NCBI RefSeq assembly: GCF_038006045.1
Contig: NZ_JBBOUK010000001.1
Location: forward strand, 2,149,001 to 2,213,000
Source: Exiguobacterium sp. FSL W8-0210
Lineage (GTDB): Bacteria; Bacillota; Bacilli; Exiguobacteriales; Exiguobacteriaceae
Direction: 5' to 3'
DNA length: 64,000 bases
In this document: one piece after another, positions 9,407 to 17,009 of the stretch
Position numbering within the stretch: the stretch's first letter is position 1
Layout of the letters: each line of letters begins with the position of its first letter
The notes under the pieces: model-generated
The model's input: the letters and a program-made list of their open reading frames with translations, nothing else
Database searches by the model: none
What the model was told of the DNA's origin: nothing
Program-made: the position numbers and the translations under genes

Positions 9407-9453
9407 GCGTTAAAACGTTACAGCTTGTTTACAGTTCGCCTTAGAAAACACAC

Positions 9454-9499
9454 AAAAAAACGTCTGATGGAAAGAAACGAAACTTTCCCTTCAGACGTT
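9454..9499 (-). terminator. Rho-independent terminator after radC
   Basis: The minus strand pairs AACGTCTGA and GGAAAG with CTTTCC and TCAGACGTT, followed by a T tract. It lies just after the radC stop codon and before the mreB promoter. Confidence 0.85.
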
Positions 9500-9503
9500 A
9501 TTC

Positions 9504-10157
9504 TTACATAAATCCGCGCTGTTTCATACTAATAAATTGTCCGTGCCCGATGATGATGTGGTCAAGACAACTGATTCCAATGAGCCGTCCTGCCTCAACG
9601 AGCCGCTCTGATACCTCGATATCCTCTCGACTCGGTGTCGGATCACCCGACGGATGATTATGCACAGCGATGAAATTCGCAGCCGAACAACGAATCGCTT
9701 CCCGGAAGACGTCACGCGGGTGGACGATCGACGTGTTCAATCCTCCAATGAATAACGTCTTTTTCGAAACGACCTCATTTTTCGTATTCAAATACAGACA
9801 GATGAAGTGTTCTTGTTGATAAAGACGCATCTCTTCTAACAACAGCTCCGCTGCGTCTTCCGGTGAACGAATCGTTGGTCGCACCCACTTCGGTTCCGTG
9901 ACGAGACGACGACCCAGTTCCAGTCCCGCCATGATTTGTAATGCCTTCGCCTTTCCGACCCCTGGTGCTTTTTCGAGTCCTCCGACTCCAGCCGCTTCGA
10001 GTTCGATCAGCGAAGGATAGATATGCAGTAATTCTTCCGCGATTTCAAGCGGGGTCCGGTCCCGTGTCCCACTTCGGACAAGACACGCGAGCAGTTCGAC
10101 TGTCGTCGCTTGTGCCAAGCCTTTCAACTGAACCATATCCTTCGGCCATTCAATCAC
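9504..10157 (-). CDS. radC: RadC family JAB-domain protein
   Basis: The 217-residue protein has an N-terminal helix-hairpin-helix region (about 50-75, AAGVGGLEKAPGVGKAKA) and a C-terminal JAMM metalloprotease-like domain with the full metal motif AVHNHPSGDPTPSREDIEV. A DNA-repair role was proposed for the family but is not established. The start chosen is the GTG at 10157 (VIEWPKDM), with GAGG nine bases upstream and a 25-base gap after maf. The longer frame to 10319 would overlap maf by over 130 bases and looks spurious. Confidence 0.9.
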   Translation of the reverse strand: MIEWPKDMVQLKGLAQATTVELLACLVRSGTRDRTPLEIAEELLHIYPSLIELEAAGVGGLEKAPGVGKAKALQIMAGLELGRRLVTEPKWVRPTIRSPEDAAELLLEEMRLYQQEHFICLYLNTKNEVVSKKTLFIGGLNTSIVHPRDVFREAIRCSAANFIAVHNHPSGDPTPSREDIEVSERLVEAGRLIGISCLDHIIIGHGQFISMKQRGFM

Positions 10158-10182
10158 AGCATCCGACCTCTCTGTTTCAGAA

Positions 10183-10758
10183 TTACGCAAACATCGGCTT
10201 GATTTTAAACGACGCGAGACGTTTCGTGATCTCGTGTATGGGCAATCCAACGACATTATAATAATCGCCCTCAATCGCCTCGACGAATAGCCCTCCCATC
10301 GCTTGGATACCATAGCCACCCGCTTTATCGTAAGGCTCGTTCGTCGCGATATACCCTTCGATCCACTCGTTTAACAATGCACCAAAACGAACGTGTGTCG
10401 TCACGTCGAACGTCTCCTCCTTTTCACCAAAGCGAATCGTCACGCCTGTCACGACCTCATGAGCGCGTCCTGACAGACGCGCAAGCATCGCCCGTGCCTC
10501 AGAACTATTTGCTGGCTTCTCAAGAATCATGTCATCAATCGCGACGACCGTATCCGCAGCCAAAATGACGCCGTCTATCGTAATCGCTCGCGCTTTCTTT
10601 TGCGATAGATAACGGACGTATTCATGCGGTGACATCGGAAATGGTGCCTCTTCGACGACATTCGCAGGTACGACTTCGTGAGGGATTCCAATTTGCTTCA
10701 GAAGTTCCGTCCGGCGTGGTGAAGCCGAGGCAAGGATCAAGTGTGGTTGCGTTACCAT
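10183..10758 (-). CDS. maf: Maf nucleoside triphosphate pyrophosphatase
   Basis: Maf hydrolyses non-canonical or modified nucleotides such as dTTP, UTP and m5UTP and is linked to septum control in Bacillus. The 191-residue protein has the LILASASPRRTELL motif at the start, ILAADTVV, and DKAGGYGIQ near the C-terminus. The start MVTQPHLILAS aligns with B. subtilis Maf; a GTG three codons upstream (10767) is the alternative. It sits next to radC as in Bacillus. Confidence 0.93.
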   Translation of the reverse strand: MVTQPHLILASASPRRTELLKQIGIPHEVVPANVVEEAPFPMSPHEYVRYLSQKKARAITIDGVILAADTVVAIDDMILEKPANSSEARAMLARLSGRAHEVVTGVTIRFGEKEETFDVTTHVRFGALLNEWIEGYIATNEPYDKAGGYGIQAMGGLFVEAIEGDYYNVVGLPIHEITKRLASFKIKPMFA

Positions 10759-10821
10759 TAGTATCACGTTCTTTCCCGTTAATTTCGAATCGGATAATTC
10801 GAGTCATCGTATAGTCTAACA

Positions 10822-10856
10822 AAAAACAAGCGGTCCCTAACAGAGTAGGAACCGCC
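10822..10856 (-). terminator. Terminator at the end of the pilus operon
   Basis: GCGGTTCCTA pairs with TAGGGACCGC (one mismatch) around a six-base loop and is followed by TTGTTTTTTG. It lies directly after the pilO-like stop codon and separates the pilus operon from maf. Confidence 0.85.
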
Positions 10857-10865
10857 AAACTCATC

Positions 10866-11588
10866 TTAATTTCCTGTCACATCGACAAATGGATCTGACT
10901 TTGGTGTTTTTTCTTTAAGCGGCGTCTGTTTATCAGGCGTCAACTTCGTTAAATCCGGACGGTAATACGATTCAATTTCGACTGTGAAAGATAGCATTTC
11001 GTTTTCCAATTGAATTGCGCCACCGCCAGGTCCTTGTTCTTCTGGACCAGTCAACTGAATCTGGCGAAGAATCGTAATGCGATCTGTTCGCTCAATTTGT
11101 TTCAAGAAGGCCATCAATTCAAGATATGACGGTGCTTCAATCGTCAAAGAAGCTGGTAACGGTGTCGCATTTGCTGCGGGAGTAGTCGCTGTAGGCGTTG
11201 TCGCTTGATCCGATTCGGTCGCCATCGCTCCATCAACAGCTGGTGTTGACGTTACGGGAGATTGTGGTGTCGTCTCTGTCGATTGACCGAAAGTAATCGA
11301 CTGCACTTTTACTCCAGCAATCTGACTTGCTGCGTTGATCGCATCGATGACATCATCATTCGATGCCGTCACCGGAACTTTTTGCTGTAGGAAACTCGAT
11401 TCTGCCACGTCCACTTTTTGCTCATTTGCTTTTGCTTGCTCTAACGCCATTTGTTCTCGCTTGAGTGTCGCTTCTTTTTGTTGCAAGGTTTGATGTGTCA
11501 TATACGTCGTATATCCAAAATACCCAATGCCACCTAAAACGATGAGGATTGATAAAAAGAGAAGGAGGTAGCTACTATATCGCTTCAA
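10866..11588 (-). CDS. pilO: PilO-like type IV pilus assembly protein
   Basis: The 240-residue protein has one N-terminal membrane helix (about residues 6-27), a charged coiled-coil stretch (about 30-60) and a C-terminal region that contains YLELMAFLKQIERTDRITIL, typical of the PilO/GspM ferredoxin-like fold. An Ala/Thr/Pro-rich low-complexity linker of roughly 40 residues (about 110-150) interrupts it. PilO pairs with PilN in the inner-membrane alignment complex. It overlaps the end of the pilM-pilN fusion by four bases and is the last gene of the operon. Confidence 0.82.
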   Translation of the reverse strand: MKRYSSYLLLFLSILIVLGGIGYFGYTTYMTHQTLQQKEATLKREQMALEQAKANEQKVDVAESSFLQQKVPVTASNDDVIDAINAASQIAGVKVQSITFGQSTETTPQSPVTSTPAVDGAMATESDQATTPTATTPAANATPLPASLTIEAPSYLELMAFLKQIERTDRITILRQIQLTGPEEQGPGGGAIQLENEMLSFTVEIESYYRPDLTKLTPDKQTPLKEKTPKSDPFVDVTGN

Positions 11589-13303
11589 TTTTCAGGCACC
11601 TCCTCAACTTCTGTCGAGATGACTTCTCCTGAAGGATCATCCGGTGTTTGACCGTCCCCTTCAATTTCTGGCTCAGATGGCTTATCTTCTTTCGGTACTG
11701 CCGGGTCTGCCTCATTGGTCTCTCCCTTAACAACCTCCTCAGGATTGACATTCATAGAAAACTGACCGATATATCGCGGTTCTTCTGTCTTCGTGTCATC
11801 ATTCGGAGTAATTTCCGTCGTTGGAATCTCTTGACCGGTCGCCGGATCAACCGTTGTCGTTGTCACGACATCCGTTTTTTCATTCATCGTTTTTGTCGTC
11901 ACGCTTGCCAGCGTCGTACCGGAGAACACTTTATCGGTCAGCAACTCTCGGTAAAAATCATTCAGCTCATCGAGTGTCTCAAACTGAGCCGTCATAGCAA
12001 CGGTATCATCCGCTTCATATGCGTACTGAAGAATGTACCCGCGTTCCGGTAAGTAACGTGTGATCCGCTCAAGTGTTGGAACAGCTGGCTTAGGTGCTTC
12101 TTCTAGCGACTCGACCGTCTGTTTCAATTGAACGACTTCTTGTTTAGACGACTGATCGGATTCGGATTGTAATTGTCGGACGATTTGAATCTGATCGTCT
12201 ACGGATTCCACTCGGTTAGCGAACTGATCCGTTTGCCAATATAAATAACCACCAATCAATCCACCAAATAATAATAAAATCAGCGAAGCGACAAGCGGAT
12301 ATTTCGGTGCCTCGTCACTTTCCGGTAAAAGGTTGATACGATCTGGTCGCGCAGTGGCTAGACCAACGATCGGTAAGTAAATGCGTGGAACCGATTGACT
12401 ATCGATTGTCATCATGTCCGGTACTTCATCTAACTGAAGATCAAAGTTCGTTCGGAATCGTGTCGCTAATTCATCTCGAAACGGGAAGTCTCCCGCAAGG
12501 ACAACTGTCTTGATTTCGCGACTTTCTCGAGCGAGCGAGAAACGGTAAAAGTCTAGCACACGCGAAAATTCTAACAGCATTTCATCCAAGACGAGTTCAA
12601 CTGTCTGATCATCCGATCGATAGCGATAATGCAATTGATCCTCGATCACGTCTACATCCCAAGCATCTGCCGAAAACGTATCCACTGAGCGAATCAGGCG
12701 TGGCACACGGTCTTCGATGATAATCAATTGATGGTTCGTTGCGTTTGCATTCCAAATCAGTAGCGTATCGGTATCTGCTGCTGGATAATGCGCTTCAAGA
12801 CCGAAGTAGGTAGACAGTGGTTGCGGTTCCGCTGCCACTAATCGAAGATGCTTTTGTTTAAACAATTGCGTATATTGTTTCAGTGCTTCGTTCGGTGCCG
12901 CATACAGCATGATTTCACGCTTTTCACCGTCTTCAAGGACAGTGTAGTCGAAGTATGGTTCTTCAAAAGGAAGGACAATGCTATGACCAATCTCCATGAA
13001 TAGATAACCCCGGATCTGATTCGTCGCAATCGTCTCCGGAATATCGAGTTTCCGCGCAAGGACGAGTGAACCATCCAGCGCAAGAACGGCTTTAGATCCG
13101 CGAGGAACTTTCAACTTCGTCAATAGACTATCAAAAATCAGATCGAGCGACGCTTCCGGTTGAAGCCATCCACCCTGTAACGTACCTGCTGGAAGAGATA
13201 CGACAGCACGTCGTTTCAAGACCCCTTTTTTGACAACCGCACCAAAAATAGCGACGTCCGTAAAATTAAAATAAACATATGTACCTTTACGCCGTTGCGT
13301 CAT
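11585..13303 (-). CDS. pilM: PilM-PilN fusion, type IV pilus alignment complex
   Basis: The 572-residue protein joins two functions normally encoded separately. Residues about 1-330 resemble the actin-like PilM (KAVLALDGSLVLARKLDIP, LRLVAAEPQPLSTYFGLEAH, KTVVLAGDFPFRDEL). An INLLPESDEAPKYP motif typical of a PilN start follows, then a membrane helix (about 340-362), a coiled coil and the PilN periplasmic-type fold. In separate systems the PilN N-terminus docks onto PilM through an INLLP motif, so the fusion makes that contact permanent. The last 70 residues are acidic and Pro-rich. It follows the prepilin peptidase by 18 bases. The PilM half is diverged. Confidence 0.85.
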   Translation of the reverse strand: MTQRRKGTYVYFNFTDVAIFGAVVKKGVLKRRAVVSLPAGTLQGGWLQPEASLDLIFDSLLTKLKVPRGSKAVLALDGSLVLARKLDIPETIATNQIRGYLFMEIGHSIVLPFEEPYFDYTVLEDGEKREIMLYAAPNEALKQYTQLFKQKHLRLVAAEPQPLSTYFGLEAHYPAADTDTLLIWNANATNHQLIIIEDRVPRLIRSVDTFSADAWDVDVIEDQLHYRYRSDDQTVELVLDEMLLEFSRVLDFYRFSLARESREIKTVVLAGDFPFRDELATRFRTNFDLQLDEVPDMMTIDSQSVPRIYLPIVGLATARPDRINLLPESDEAPKYPLVASLILLLFGGLIGGYLYWQTDQFANRVESVDDQIQIVRQLQSESDQSSKQEVVQLKQTVESLEEAPKPAVPTLERITRYLPERGYILQYAYEADDTVAMTAQFETLDELNDFYRELLTDKVFSGTTLASVTTKTMNEKTDVVTTTTVDPATGQEIPTTEITPNDDTKTEEPRYIGQFSMNVNPEEVVKGETNEADPAVPKEDKPSEPEIEGDGQTPDDPSGEVISTEVEEVPEN

Positions 13304-13321
13304 ATGTACGTTCTTCCTTTC

Positions 13322-14077
13322 TTAAAGCAGTAAATCGAGGTACCACGACACCCAATCATCCGCAAAATAATATGTAAGTAATGTCCCGATCGCAATGGAG
13401 GGAACGAATGGTATCGGTTGTTTTCGTCTGACGCGTCCCGTTCCGAGTAGCGTCAGCCCGATCACTGAACCAACAAATGCTGAAACAAACAACGCGATGA
13501 CGACGTGAAGCGGTCCAAGGAAAATCCCGAGTAAACCGAAGAGCTTGACATCTCCCGCTCCCATACCGCGTCGTGATGCAAGAAAAATGACGAACAATAG
13601 AACGAATCCGACAATTCCTCCAATAATTGGATTATACCAGTTTTCAAGTGGAGAAAGGTAGCGCACAATCAAGGCAATTGGTAAAAAGAACAGTAAAATT
13701 TTATTCGGTATGAGCATATAGGCAAGATCAGACATCGTAAGAATAAACAAGAGACTAGTTAGAGTGAGTGTCAACGCAAGTTCCATCGACCAACCGAACT
13801 GCCAAAAGGCATACGCATAGAGCATTCCACCGAGTAGTTCAAGCGCTGGATACTTGATTGAAATCGCCTGTCCACAGGAACGACACTTCCCACCGAGTAC
13901 TACATATCCGAGTATTGGCGTCAGTTCGAGTGGTCCAAGCACATGTCCACAGGTCGGACAATGGGAACGTGGATGAACGATCGACTCCCCGACCGGAACA
14001 CGCAAACCGACGACATTCGTAAACGATGTGATCAATAAACCTAGCAAGAAAAAATATACCGTGAAGACAATCGTCAT
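13322..14077 (-). CDS. pilD: Prepilin peptidase (A24 family, PilD/ComC)
   Basis: This membrane aspartic protease cleaves and N-methylates prepilins. The 251-residue protein has the N-terminal two-pair zinc site (CPTCG and CRSCG), the first catalytic aspartate in SDLAYMLIPNK and the second in GMGAGDVKLFG, with about eight membrane segments. GGGAGG precedes the ATG. Four candidate prepilins lie within 9 kb. It occupies the Bacillus comC position near folC and maf. Confidence 0.95.
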   Translation of the reverse strand: MTIVFTVYFFLLGLLITSFTNVVGLRVPVGESIVHPRSHCPTCGHVLGPLELTPILGYVVLGGKCRSCGQAISIKYPALELLGGMLYAYAFWQFGWSMELALTLTLTSLLFILTMSDLAYMLIPNKILLFFLPIALIVRYLSPLENWYNPIIGGIVGFVLLFVIFLASRRGMGAGDVKLFGLLGIFLGPLHVVIALFVSAFVGSVIGLTLLGTGRVRRKQPIPFVPSIAIGTLLTYYFADDWVSWYLDLLL

Positions 14078-14103
14078 GACACGACCTCCCTTTCAAAAAA
14101 CTT

Positions 14104-14130
14104 CAGAAAAAAACCCCCGAGGAGGGGGGA
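14104..14130 (-). terminator. Terminator directly after the major pilin gene
   Basis: A short GC-only stem (CCCCC against GGGGG, loop CTCCTC) is followed by seven T on the minus strand. It lies between the major pilin and pilD inside the operon and could keep most transcripts short so that pilin is made in excess. Confidence 0.75.
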
Positions 14131-14133
14131 CGA

Positions 14134-14604
14134 TTACCAACGTTTTAGTTCAGATGGACCTTTATTTGCAAAGTAATCTTCCTCACCTTTAAGGGTTACA
14201 GAGTAAGTATACTTCCCACCAGTTTCTGTTACAGATACAAATGCATCTTTATATGGTTTAGGAGAATCGAATGGGTCCTCCATGCTATCGATATATTTAT
14301 CGAGCACTACACCGTCAGTTGTAGCAAATTTCTTTCCAGCTTTCTCAATTCCCATTACAACCGTTTCCCCTGCTTTGATCGGATTCGAAGAAGTATATAA
14401 CTTCGCAGCAGATACCAATTGCTTCGCATCCGAAACAACTGCATCTTTACGTGAGTTCTCAATCAATCCACCGATTGCGACGACAGCGATTGCTGCGATG
14501 ATACCTAAGATAACGACGACGACAAGTAACTCGATCAATGTCAGTCCGCGCTCATCACGCATTTGTTTTGCATCTAACCAGATTTCTTTTAACCGTTCGA
14601 TCAT
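14134..14604 (-). CDS. pilA: Major type IV prepilin
   Basis: The 156-residue protein has a positively charged 20-residue leader ending in RDERG, then LTLIELLVVVVILGIIAAIA, the class III signal with Glu at +5 of the mature chain. The globular part is about 110 residues with no cysteines. The +1 residue is Leu rather than the usual Phe. GGGAGG lies nine bases before the ATG. Its own terminator, a TATAAT upstream and its place between pilC and pilD support the major pilin role; this is inference from context, not abundance. Confidence 0.88.
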   Translation of the reverse strand: MIERLKEIWLDAKQMRDERGLTLIELLVVVVILGIIAAIAVVAIGGLIENSRKDAVVSDAKQLVSAAKLYTSSNPIKAGETVVMGIEKAGKKFATTDGVVLDKYIDSMEDPFDSPKPYKDAFVSVTETGGKYTYSVTLKGEEDYFANKGPSELKRW

Positions 14605-14672
14605 TTCATTATGCCTCCCTAGTGCTTTTTACTGTTCTTGGTTAGTAAGACTTACTATCCAAACGAATACTA

Positions 14673-14678
14673 TTATAG
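14673..14678 (-). promoter_or_regulatory. Candidate -10 element before the major pilin
   Basis: A perfect TATAAT lies about 70 bases before the pilin start, behind a very AT-rich stretch (A tracts at roughly 14690-14710). No good -35 is visible at 16-18 bases, so the call is tentative. Confidence 0.4.
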
Positions 14679-14740
14679 TAGCACCACATTTTTTGTAGTT
14701 TATGTCTTTTTTTAACAACAGGTAAATGTTTTTACAATTG

Positions 14741-15958
14741 TCAACTTGCTTGAATATCGGAATAAATCTTAAACATTGGTACAACGACGGCAATGACAAT
14801 GACACCAACGATTGCGGCTAATACAACAATTAATAATGGTTCGATGATCGATTTCAAACGATCCGTCGTCGTTTCCACTTCGGTTTCGTAGAAGTTCGCG
14901 ACTTCCGTCAGCATCGAATCGAGACGACCTGACTCTTCCCCAATCGCAATCATCTGTGTGACGAGCGGTGGAAAGTACTTGTTTCGCTCTAGTGGTTCGT
15001 GCATCGGAATACCGCGCGACATCGCTTCATTCGCACCTGCGATCCCTTTACGAATGATCCGATTCGTAACGATTCGTTCAGTAATATCAAGCGAAGCTAA
15101 AATCGGTACTGACGCATTGAGCAATACAGATAGACCACGTGTCATCAGCGCGATTTGTGATTTTTGAATCAGCGGTCCGAAGACTGGAATCATTAACAAG
15201 AAACGGTCAAAAAAGAGACGCTGTCGCTCATTCTTGAGGTTAAAATACAACAGTCCGATTAAGCCAAATGCAATCAATAGAAGCACCCACCAATAGGCGA
15301 CAAAAAAGTCGGAGACAGCGACGACGAGTTTCGTGATCAGTGGCAACTCACTGCCTAACTGATCAAAGATCGAAGCGAACGTCGGTACGACATTCATCAT
15401 CAGGAAGACAACGACGCCGATCGCGACAAGCGATACGACCGCCGGATAGATTAAGGCCGAAATGACTTTTCGTTTGATCTCATATTGTTTTTGCAGCTGC
15501 GTCACGATATTATCTAGCGCCTCTTCGAGATTACCACTCGCTTCTCCCGCCATCGCCATACTAACGAAAAACGTATCAAATACACGAGGATGTTTTTCGA
15601 TTGCCTGGGAAAACTGAATCCCACTACGCAAGTCATCTTCTACCTCGACAAGCGCTCGCTCGAGTGGTTTTGATTCTGTTTGTTTACGTAGAATTTCTGT
15701 TGCTCTAACAATCGAAACACCCGATCGAACGAGCGTTGCAAACTGCCGCGCATACATGACGAGGTGTTCAATCTTCGGTTTAGCACTTAAAAACGTAATC
15801 TCGGTATTTAACCCTTTTGATTCTTGCTTCTCAAGCAATGTGACGGCAATTTGATCCGTCCGAAGACGTTCTGCCGCCTCTCGCTTCGTCAGGGCAGTGA
15901 TCTTGCCTTTTTTTCGTTTTCCGGCCATCGTTCGACCTTCGTAAATGAATACTGCCAT
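14741..15958 (-). CDS. pilC: Type IV pilus platform protein PilC (GspF family)
   Basis: PilC is the inner-membrane platform that couples the ATPases to pilin assembly. The 405-residue protein has two T2SS-F domains (about 65-190 and 265-390), each with the conserved pattern such as FATLVRSGVSIVRATEIL and RGLSVLLNASVPILASLDI, and three membrane helices, the last near the C-terminus. It is four bases after pilT. Length matches the family. Confidence 0.95.
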   Translation of the reverse strand: MAVFIYEGRTMAGKRKKGKITALTKREAAERLRTDQIAVTLLEKQESKGLNTEITFLSAKPKIEHLVMYARQFATLVRSGVSIVRATEILRKQTESKPLERALVEVEDDLRSGIQFSQAIEKHPRVFDTFFVSMAMAGEASGNLEEALDNIVTQLQKQYEIKRKVISALIYPAVVSLVAIGVVVFLMMNVVPTFASIFDQLGSELPLITKLVVAVSDFFVAYWWVLLLIAFGLIGLLYFNLKNERQRLFFDRFLLMIPVFGPLIQKSQIALMTRGLSVLLNASVPILASLDITERIVTNRIIRKGIAGANEAMSRGIPMHEPLERNKYFPPLVTQMIAIGEESGRLDSMLTEVANFYETEVETTTDRLKSIIEPLLIVVLAAIVGVIVIAVVVPMFKIYSDIQAS

Positions 15959-15962
15959 CCCT

Positions 15963-17009
15963 TCACCCCGATATGTATGGTGTTGCAGCAGATGCCGGAA
16001 TCAAACCGCGGCTGACCAAATCTTGTAAAGCCATCTGCATCGTTTGCATGCCATATTGTTTACCCGTCTGTAAAACGGATTGAATCTGATATTCTTTACC
16101 CGTCCGAATCAAGTTGGAGACAGCTGGTGTATCAACCATGATTTCTAAAGCCGCAACACGTCCTGTCCCATCCGATCGTGGCATGAGTCGTTGTGAGATG
16201 ACACCTGCTAGGACGTTCGCTAACTGTGCCCGAATCTGATCTTGTTGCTCCGACGGAAATACATCGATGATGCGACTGACCGTTGAAGCTGCTGTTGCCG
16301 TATGCACCGTCGCAAAGACAAGATGACCGGTTTCAGCAGCCGTTACCGCGGTAGCAATCGTCTCAAGGTCACGCATTTCTCCCAGTAAAATCACATCCGG
16401 ATCTTGGCGAAGCGCTGAGCGCAATCCTGTCGAAAAACGTGGCGCATCAATTCCAATCTCCCGTTGATCAATTAAGCTCTTTCGATGACTATGTAAGTAT
16501 TCAATCGGGTCTTCCAGTGTGATGATCCGTTTATACATTGTTTGATTGATTTCGTTAATCATCGCAGCAAGCGTCGTCGACTTCCCGGAACCTGTTGGAC
16601 CCGTGACAAGGATGAGACCATGTGGCTTCGTCAAAAATCGCTTGATGACTGGAGGAAGTCCTAACTGTTCAAGCGAAGGCACTTCTGTCGGGATCGTTCG
16701 AAAGGCCATCGATAATGCGCCTCGCTGATAAAAACAATTGACCCGATATCGTGCTACACCTGTCACACCAAACGAAAAATCAATATCTCGATCCTGCTTC
16801 AGTTGCTGATACATGTCTTCCGTGATCAACGAACGAACGAACCCGTCAATGATGACTGGTTTCATCTTCTCGGATCCATATGGTGTCAGTGTTCCATTGA
16901 TCCGAAACACAGGAGGGGATCCGGCAGTCAAATGAACATCGGATGCCCCTCGTTCCTTCGAGGAACGAAGAATATCTTCGATTTGGGCACGTTCCATCGT
17001 TTGATTCAT
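15963..17009 (-). CDS. pilT: Type IV pilus retraction ATPase PilT
   Basis: PilT drives pilus retraction and twitching motility. The 348-residue protein has Walker A (TGPTGSGKSTT), Asp box (ITLEDPIEYLH), Walker B (VILLGEMRDLETI) and His box (GHLVFATVHTATA), and lacks the long N-terminal and tetracysteine regions of PilB. It overlaps the end of pilB by four bases (ATGA). Its presence argues for a dynamic pilus, unlike a competence pseudopilus that has only a ComGA-type ATPase. Confidence 0.95.
   Translation of the reverse strand: MNQTMERAQIEDILRSSKERGASDVHLTAGSPPVFRINGTLTPYGSEKMKPVIIDGFVRSLITEDMYQQLKQDRDIDFSFGVTGVARYRVNCFYQRGALSMAFRTIPTEVPSLEQLGLPPVIKRFLTKPHGLILVTGPTGSGKSTTLAAMINEINQTMYKRIITLEDPIEYLHSHRKSLIDQREIGIDAPRFSTGLRSALRQDPDVILLGEMRDLETIATAVTAAETGHLVFATVHTATAASTVSRIIDVFPSEQQDQIRAQLANVLAGVISQRLMPRSDGTGRVAALEIMVDTPAVSNLIRTGKEYQIQSVLQTGKQYGMQTMQMALQDLVSRGLIPASAATPYISG

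Noticed and set aside
9395-9420. cre-like sequence (GGAAAGCGTTAAAACG) near mreB
   Set aside because: The left arm lacks TG at the right distance and the right arm lacks CA, so it fails the consensus.
10158-10319. N-terminal extension of the radC frame by 54 codons
   Set aside because: It overlaps maf by more than 130 bases, lacks a ribosome-binding site and is not part of the RadC fold.
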